NCBI GenBank assembly: GCA_017480265.1
Contig: JAFVAZ010000035.1
Span: 1 to 19,169, forward strand
Reading direction: 5' to 3'
DNA from: Clostridia bacterium
GTDB lineage: Bacteria > Bacillota > Clostridia > Oscillospirales > Acutalibacteraceae
Length of the DNA stretch: 19,169 nucleotides
In this document: positions 15,582 through 19,169 of the stretch, piece after piece
Layout: the number at the start of each line of letters is the position of its first letter
How positions within the stretch are numbered: position 1 is the stretch's first letter
The notes under the pieces: model-generated
Told to the model about the DNA's origin: nothing
Database searches by the model: none
Seen by the model: only the letters and a program-made list of their open reading frames with translations
Program-made: the position numbers and the translations under genes

Positions 15582-16064
15582 ATGATAAATTTAAAAATAA
15601 TAAGCGTGGGGAATCTAAAAGAAAAATACCTGAAAGATGCTGTATTGGAGTATTCCAAAAGGATTCTGGCGTATTGTAAATTTGAGATAACAGAAATCCC
15701 AGAATATAAACTCCCAAAGAATCCTTCTGCGGCAATGATCCTTAAAGCCATGGAGATGGAAGGCGATAGAATTTCAGAAAAAATCAATAAAACTGACTAT
15801 ACCATCGCCCTTTGCATAGAAGGCAAGCAATTTTCATCTATAGATTTTGCAGATCTTATTAAAAGCGCTTCATTAAAAAGATCCGGGAGCATTAATTTTA
15901 TTATAGGTAGTTCTTTCGGTCTATCTGAAAGCATTAAACAGATGGCAAATTTGAAGCTTTCTTTATCTCAGATGACGTTTGCTCACCAAGTTGTAAGAGT
16001 TTTATTGTGCGAACAAATTTACCGAGCATTTAATATTTTATCTGGAGGCAAATATCATAAGTAG
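15582..16064 (+). CDS. rlmH: 23S rRNA (pseudouridine1915-N3)-methyltransferase
   Basis: RlmH is a SPOUT methyltransferase that methylates pseudouridine 1915 in helix 69 of 23S rRNA on assembled 70S ribosomes. The 160-residue length is standard. The trefoil-knot SAM site is seen as FIIGSSFGLSE, followed by LSLSQMTFAHQVVRVLLCEQ and YRAFNILSGGKYHK at the C-terminus. The frame extends back to a TTG at 15564, but TGAGG before the ATG at 15582 and the family start (INLKIISVGNLKEKYL) favour 15582. Confidence 0.95.
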   Translation: MINLKIISVGNLKEKYLKDAVLEYSKRILAYCKFEITEIPEYKLPKNPSAAMILKAMEMEGDRISEKINKTDYTIALCIEGKQFSSIDFADLIKSASLKRSGSINFIIGSSFGLSESIKQMANLKLSLSQMTFAHQVVRVLLCEQIYRAFNILSGGKYHK

Positions 16065-16127
16065 TTGGTTGATTTTTTATGTATATCTAAGATCAAGAAT
16101 AAAGATTTTGAAGGAGTGTATTTTAAA

Positions 16128-17126
16128 GTGAATTCTAAGAAAAAAACAGTTTTCAGCGGAATCCAACCAAGCGGAGTTATTACTTTGGGCAATTATCTGG
16201 GAGCTATTAAAAATTGGGTAAAAATGCAAGACGATTATAACTGCATATTTTTCTTAGCCAATATGCACGCCATCACAGTACGGCAAGATCCTAAAAACTT
16301 AGAAGAAAATACGCTAAAGGCATATGCTTTGTTGTTGGCTTGCGGGATAAACTCCGAAAAAAGCTTATTTTTTATCCAAAGTTTAGCAGGCGAGACTCAT
16401 TCTCAATTAGCATGGATCTTAAATTGCTATACTCAATTTGGAGAACTTTCGAGAATGACGCAATTTAAAGATAAGTCTCAACAACATCCGGAAAACATTA
16501 ATGCTGGACTATTTACTTACCCTTGCTTGATGGCTGCCGATATTTTACTTTATCAACCGGATTTGATCCCTACGGGTAAAGATCAAAAGCAACACGTGGA
16601 GCTTACTAGAAATATAGCAGAAAGATTCAATGGGATTTATGGAGAGACTTTTAAAATTCCGGAACCGTTTATACTAAGCGAAGGCGCCAGCATTCGCTCA
16701 CTTGTAGACCCCAGCAAAAAAATGTCAAAATCTGACAAAAACGAAAATGCTTGCATTACTATCTTAGATCCTAAAGATACCATTATAAAAAAATTCAAAA
16801 GAGCCGTCACAGATTCTGAAGCTAAAGTATACTTAAGTGACGATAAACCGGGAATAAATAATTTAATGACTATTTATAGTTGCTTTACTGGTATGGGATT
16901 TGCTCAGATCGAAAAAGAGTTTAGCGATAAAGGATACGGAGCGTTCAAATTAGCTGTAGGAGAAACCGTCGCAGATGCCCTACAACCCATACAGGATAAG
17001 TATCACAAGTTACTTTCTGATGAGACATTTTTAAAGTTCCTTTACACGGAGTCTTCCCAAAAAGCTAAGGATATTTCACAATTTACATTGGACGAAGTGA
17101 AAAGGAAAATAGGTCTATGTATGTAA
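16128..17126 (+). CDS. trpS: Tryptophanyl-tRNA synthetase
   Basis: It charges tRNA-Trp. The class I signature occurs as PSGVITLGN (14-22) in place of HIGH, and KMSKS is at 198-202. The 332-residue length fits the bacterial dimeric enzyme. The open frame begins directly after rlmH (16065), but AAGGAG at 16111-16116 points to the GTG at 16128, where the family's N-terminus begins. No T-box leader lies upstream; only 63 bases separate it from rlmH, so it is probably read through from the murA-walJ-rlmH run. Confidence 0.94.
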   Translation: MNSKKKTVFSGIQPSGVITLGNYLGAIKNWVKMQDDYNCIFFLANMHAITVRQDPKNLEENTLKAYALLLACGINSEKSLFFIQSLAGETHSQLAWILNCYTQFGELSRMTQFKDKSQQHPENINAGLFTYPCLMAADILLYQPDLIPTGKDQKQHVELTRNIAERFNGIYGETFKIPEPFILSEGASIRSLVDPSKKMSKSDKNENACITILDPKDTIIKKFKRAVTDSEAKVYLSDDKPGINNLMTIYSCFTGMGFAQIEKEFSDKGYGAFKLAVGETVADALQPIQDKYHKLLSDETFLKFLYTESSQKAKDISQFTLDEVKRKIGLCM

Positions 17127-17160
17127 AACTGAGATGTTTTACTCCCTTATCGGACGGCAC

Positions 17161-17189
17161 TTGACTAAATATAAATTATGTGATATATT
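17161..17189 (+). promoter_or_regulatory. Promoter of the rpmG-secE-nusG-rplK-rplA block
   Basis: TTGACT at 17161-17166, a 17-base spacer and TATATT at 17184-17189, preceded by TGA, form a strong sigma-A promoter with an extended -10. Transcription would begin near 17196, leaving a 72-base leader that contains a weak A/T-only hairpin at 17204-17219. Confidence 0.75.
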
Positions 17190-17267
17190 AAAGTTACCTC
17201 ATAAAAAATCCTGATTTTTCAGACCTAGAGGGAGGCTAAAATATTCCGCAGTTCGGGAGGTGCCGCC

Positions 17268-17417
17268 ATGAGAAATAAAGTTACATTAGCCTGCACAGAG
17301 TGCAAACAGCGCAATTATAACACTATGAAAAATAAGAAAAATGATCCGGATAGACTTGAAATGAGTAAGTACTGTAGGTTTTGCAAAAAGCATACTCAAC
17401 ACAAGGAAAGTAAATAA
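17268..17417 (+). CDS. rpmG: Ribosomal protein L33 (bL33), zinc-binding form
   Basis: This 49-residue basic protein of the large subunit begins MRNKVTLACTEC. C9, C12, C36 and C39 form the two CxxC pairs of a zinc ribbon, so it is the zinc-dependent C+ form; many bacteria also carry a cysteine-free paralogue made under zinc limitation. GGGAGG at 17255-17260 lies 7 bases before the ATG. It stands first in the secE-nusG-L11-L1 block, its usual place in Firmicutes. Confidence 0.95.
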   Translation: MRNKVTLACTECKQRNYNTMKNKKNDPDRLEMSKYCRFCKKHTQHKESK

Positions 17418-17443
17418 TTTTAAGATGGAAGGGTTGTGTGAAT

Positions 17444-17695
17444 ATGGCTAAAGATAAAGCAAAAAAGAAATCTGCTAAAAAAACAGATAAAAAGCCCAAT
17501 GTATTTCAAAGAATTGGTCGCTACTTTCGTGATTGCAATAACGAAAGAAAAAAATTGGTTTGGCCAAGCATAAAGACAACTTTCAAGAATTTTTGGGTTG
17601 TTTTATCTTCTATCATCACTATTTCTATTTTCGTAGGATTGTTAGATTGGGGCTTAACTATACTTCTTGGTACAATAATGAATATCACCAAGTAA
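17444..17695 (+). CDS. secE: Preprotein translocase subunit SecE
   Basis: SecE clamps SecY in the membrane protein-conducting channel. The 83-residue protein is the short, single-span form: a Lys-rich N-terminus, an amphipathic helix ending ERKKLVWPS (34-42), then one membrane segment at about 50-75. I choose ATG 17444 over the in-frame GTG 17438 because GGAAGGG (17427-17433) is spaced 10 bases from the former and only 4 from the latter. nusG follows after 19 bases. Confidence 0.93.
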   Translation: MAKDKAKKKSAKKTDKKPNVFQRIGRYFRDCNNERKKLVWPSIKTTFKNFWVVLSSIITISIFVGLLDWGLTILLGTIMNITK

Positions 17696-17714
17696 TTTAA
17701 TCGGAGGAATGATT

Positions 17715-18233
17715 ATGGCTGAAGAAGCAAAATGGTACATTATTCATACTTATTCCGGTTATGAAAATAAGGTTGCATCAGATATCGAAAAAAACGCTGA
17801 AAATAGAGACCTTAAAGATCTGATTCAGGATGTATTCGTTCCAACTGAAATTGTTACAGAGGTTAAAGAAAACAAAACACGTGAAGTTGAACGTAAAATT
17901 TTCCCAAGTTATGTCATCGTAAAAATGGTAATGACGGACGAAACCTGGTACCTTATTAGAAATATCAGAGGGTGCATAGGTTTTGTAGGACCTTCTTCTA
18001 AGCCTATCCCTCTTACTAAAGAAGAGGTTGAGCGTTTAGGCGTGGATAAAAAAACTATCGAAATCTCCTATAATGTGGGAGATACTGTCGTCATTATCGA
18101 TGGGCCACTGGAAGATAACATGGGAACCGTGGAGAACATAGATAAAGAAAACAACTGCGTAAAAGTTGAGGTTTCTATGTTTGGGCGGAAAACTCCGGTG
18201 GAACTTGAACTAAACCAAGTTCGAGCAGTTTAG
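17715..18233 (+). CDS. nusG: Transcription termination/antitermination protein NusG
   Basis: NusG binds RNA polymerase and affects pausing, termination and coupling to translation. The NGN domain (about 5-95) begins AKWYIIHTYSGYENKVA and contains FPSYVIVKM. The KOW domain (about 120-150) has VGDTVVIIDGPLEDNMGTV. The 172-residue length is standard for Firmicutes. Two ATGs are close (17709, 17715); the second has the better distance from GGAGG (17703-17707). Confidence 0.96.
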   Translation: MAEEAKWYIIHTYSGYENKVASDIEKNAENRDLKDLIQDVFVPTEIVTEVKENKTREVERKIFPSYVIVKMVMTDETWYLIRNIRGCIGFVGPSSKPIPLTKEEVERLGVDKKTIEISYNVGDTVVIIDGPLEDNMGTVENIDKENNCVKVEVSMFGRKTPVELELNQVRAV

Positions 18234-18300
18234 TTCTTCATTTGGGGTTATATTGGGGAATGTATTATATCATTAATCTTAAGCTTGGAGGTGCAAAAAC

Positions 18301-18726
18301 ATGGCTCAAAAAGTAACGGGCTTTATAAAACTTCAGATACCGGCAGGTAAGGCTACACCAGCTCCACCTGTAGGTCCGGCATTGGGTCAGCACGGTGTAA
18401 ATATTATGGCGTTCACTAAGGAATTTAATGAACGCACTAAAAATGATGCAGGGATGATCATTCCTGTAGTCATTACAGTCTATGCAGACCGTTCGTTTAC
18501 GTTTGTGACGAAAACTCCGCCGGCTGCCGTACTCATAAAAAAAGCATGCGGGATAGAAAGCGGCTCCGGTGTGCCAAATAAAACTAAAGTAGCAAAGATC
18601 TCGCACAAGCAATTGGCGGAAATAGCTGAGAAGAAAATGCCGGATCTGAACGCTGCTAATATCGATACTGCAGTGAGCATGATAGCTGGTACTGCTAGAA
18701 GTATGGGCGTTGAAGTAGTAGATTAG
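18301..18726 (+). CDS. rplK: Ribosomal protein L11 (uL11)
   Basis: L11 binds 23S rRNA at the GTPase-associated centre and is needed for RelA-type stringent sensing. The 141-residue protein has the conserved start KLQIPAGKATPAPPVGPALGQ, including the flexible proline-rich segment, and the C-terminal RNA-binding domain with GIESGSG and GTARSMGVEV. GGAGG lies 9 bases before the ATG. rplA follows after 87 bases. Confidence 0.97.
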   Translation: MAQKVTGFIKLQIPAGKATPAPPVGPALGQHGVNIMAFTKEFNERTKNDAGMIIPVVITVYADRSFTFVTKTPPAAVLIKKACGIESGSGVPNKTKVAKISHKQLAEIAEKKMPDLNAANIDTAVSMIAGTARSMGVEVVD

Positions 18727-18751
18727 AAGCAACACCCTGGTGGGAGGAAGA

Positions 18752-18776
18752 GGAAGTTAAATTTTATTTAACTTCC
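18752..18776 (+). promoter_or_regulatory. Perfect 10-bp hairpin between rplK and rplA
   Basis: GGAAGTTAAA pairs exactly with TTTAACTTCC around a 5-base loop. It has no T-tract, so it is not a standard terminator. It follows a Shine-Dalgarno-like GGGAGG (18741-18746) that serves no visible gene. It may be a processing, attenuation or L1 feedback element; that role is inference. Confidence 0.55.
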
Positions 18777-18813
18777 AACAGACTCCGATTTTACCACTTT
18801 ATGGGAGGAAATT

Positions 18814-19169
18814 ATGAAACACGGAAAAAAATATCTTGAAAATTTGAAACTCGTAGATAAAAATAAATTCTACGATACCAAAGATGCAATGGAGCTTTGC
18901 GCTAAGACAGCTTCTGCAAAATTTGATGAAACGGTGGAAGTGCATGTGCGGCTAGGCGTAGACTCCAGGCATGCTGACCAGCAGGTCAGGGGGGCTTTGG
19001 TGCTGCCAAACGGTACCGGAAAAAGCGTGAAAGTTTTAGTAATAGCAAAGGGCGAAGGCCTAAAAGCTGCCACACAAGCCGGAGCAGACTATGTAGGTTC
19101 CGAAGAAATGGTAGCTAAGATCCAAAATGAAAACTGGATGGATTTCGATGTCTTGATCACTACGCCCGA
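18814..19169 (+). CDS. rplA: Ribosomal protein L1 (uL1), 3' end beyond the window
   Basis: The first 118 residues are present. They include FYDTKDAMELCAKTASAKFDE, then VEVHVRLGVDSRHADQQVRG and the typical LPNGTGKSVKVLVIAKG; these are the L1 stalk-binding N-terminal and first Rossmann-like parts. L1 binds helices 76-78 of 23S rRNA and in many bacteria also represses its own L11-L1 mRNA. GGGAGG is well spaced from the ATG. The gene is open to the last base and is simply cut by the window edge. Confidence 0.95.
   Translation, partial: MKHGKKYLENLKLVDKNKFYDTKDAMELCAKTASAKFDETVEVHVRLGVDSRHADQQVRGALVLPNGTGKSVKVLVIAKGEGLKAATQAGADYVGSEEMVAKIQNENWMDFDVLITTP

Noticed and set aside
16065..16127. T-box leader for trpS, or an extended TrpRS N-terminus
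   Set aside because: The space is too short for a T-box and no T-box core sequence is seen. The Shine-Dalgarno and family start point to GTG 16128.
17418..17443. A tRNA gene between rpmG and secE, as found in some Clostridia
   Set aside because: Only 26 bases lie between the genes, too few for a tRNA.

Overview
The window looks like part of the chromosome of a low-GC Firmicute in the class Clostridia, probably an Oscillospirales-like lineage. The evidence is a Spo0A-type response regulator, RNase M5, a DUF1846 protein, a WalJ-type metallo-hydrolase, a four-cysteine L33 and strong AGGAGG-type ribosome binding sites. The clostridial order xseA-xseB-ispA-dxs-tlyA is also present. UGA is an ordinary stop codon (it ends cdd, pdp, xseB, ispA and tlyA). 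Almost everything is core metabolism, cell wall, RNA modification or translation. I see no tRNA, rRNA, CRISPR array, insertion sequence or phage gene.

Positions 1-3186 are the least ordinary part. A minus-strand unit reads from a near-perfect promoter (1811-1840) through an unrecognised 205-residue protein, then RNase M5, then a short membrane protein whose single PASTA domain is cut off by a TGA. Divergent from it is a consensus promoter (1926-1954) for a small DUF6514-like protein, followed 12 bases later by spo0A. The spo0A gene has no Shine-Dalgarno sequence and its DNA-recognition helix departs from the usual Spo0A sequence.

Positions 3187-4989 hold a minus-strand pyrimidine salvage operon, cdd-pdp, with an ATGA overlap and its own promoter. 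A 334-base non-coding gap (4923-5256) carries imperfect direct and inverted repeats. From 5257 a plus-strand run encodes exonuclease VII (xseA, xseB), isoprenoid synthesis (ispA, dxs), the rRNA methyltransferase TlyA, a RodA/FtsW-family glycosyltransferase and a DUF1846 protein. ispA and dxs supply the lipid carrier on which wall precursors are built, and the RodA-type enzyme polymerises them.

After a 352-base AT-rich gap come murA, walJ, rlmH and trpS (13373-17126). A second consensus promoter (17161-17189) starts the translation block rpmG-secE-nusG-rplK-rplA, which runs off the right edge.

The usual clostridial partners after tlyA (argR, recN, spoIVB, then spo0A) are absent at that place, and spo0A lies upstream of xseA instead. 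With the altered Spo0A and the truncated PASTA gene, this suggests a lineage in which sporulation and signalling functions are being remodelled or lost. That last statement is inference.
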